A stretch of DNA of 64,000 nt from Acinetobacter tibetensis (GTDB taxonomy: Bacteria; Pseudomonadota; Gammaproteobacteria; Pseudomonadales; Moraxellaceae). Made by a program: the position numbers and the translations under genes. The stretch is taken from positions 1,922,001 through 1,986,000 of the forward strand of contig NZ_CP098732.1 in the NCBI RefSeq assembly GCF_023824315.1. The letters are read 5' to 3'. Below are positions 63,892-64,000 of this stretch, in pieces (the first letter of the stretch is position 1; every line of letters begins with the position of its first letter). Below the pieces are notes generated by a model that saw only the letters and a list, made by a program, of their open reading frames with translations, had not been told where the DNA came from and did no database searches.

Positions 63892-64000
63892 TGCTGTTCT
63901 AAGTTATTCTTATCGCTTATAAATCAGTGTATATGAACTTTAATTTAAAGTAAGCAAGAATTACCCCTGCCTACTCCTTTTCCGGATTTAAGTTTTATTC

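Overview
The window is a bacterial chromosome segment that I assign to Acinetobacter. The reasons are the AT-rich composition, an Hfq with a very long glycine-rich tail, the murU-amgK-lptD-surA block, and the gene order exbB-exbD-msbA-lpxK-kdsB-holB-pilZ. Species cannot be fixed from the sequence alone.

Positions 1 to about 19,700 are one end of an integrated temperate phage with a lambda-like plan. The immunity region lies at 13.1-17.0 kb. A LexA/CI-type repressor (plus strand) faces a Cro-like gene (minus strand), and near-identical 17-bp operators flank both early promoters (13171-13255 and 16932-17005). The rightward-type early operon runs on the minus strand: cro, a CII-like gene, an O-like initiator with internal iterons, a DUF1064 nuclease-like gene and a Q-like gene. 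The other early operon runs on the plus strand from 17.08 to 19.6 kb: an ERF recombinase, an HNH protein and an excisionase-like protein. Late genes are on the minus strand: small and large terminase, portal and a head protein that runs off the left edge. Between Q and the terminase lie a candidate late promoter, several strand-matched terminators, an initiator tRNA gene, hicAB, a zinc-finger cargo gene and a 520-base hairpin-rich stretch with no ORF. The phage end at about 19.7 kb abuts a SRAP (YedK-like) gene that lacks its 3' part. No integrase is visible.

Two prophage items stand out. First, a GHKL ATPase, a STAS-like DUF4325 protein and a single-pass membrane protein sit directly behind the repressor, in the position of lambda rexAB, so they should be expressed in the lysogen. 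I infer an uncharacterised exclusion or defence cassette, and a broken repressor fragment just downstream suggests module exchange. Second, 7729-8250 can fold into nested helices whose G-U pairs only work on the plus strand, with a plausible promoter in front. It is a candidate large structured RNA near a phage tRNA, the setting in which GOLLD and ROOL RNAs occur.

From 20.2 kb onward the window is ordinary core chromosome. It holds malate synthase G, ZapE, an AraC regulator divergent from a LysO-like exporter, pyrF-lapA-ihfB-rpsA-cmk, tadA, ung, a QueD-like gene and type II secretion minor pseudopilins (gspH-K). Next come a TetR regulator, tatD, pilZ-holB-kdsB-lpxK-msbA-exbD-exbB (lipid A supply and export), parB-parA-rsmG, murU-amgK (peptidoglycan recycling) and divergent lptD-surA (outer membrane assembly). 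The segment ends with hfq-miaA-mutL-tsaE, two pseudouridine synthases, an orphan DinJ-like antitoxin, a GNAT enzyme, a MetR-like regulator, an MFS transporter and a potassium channel.
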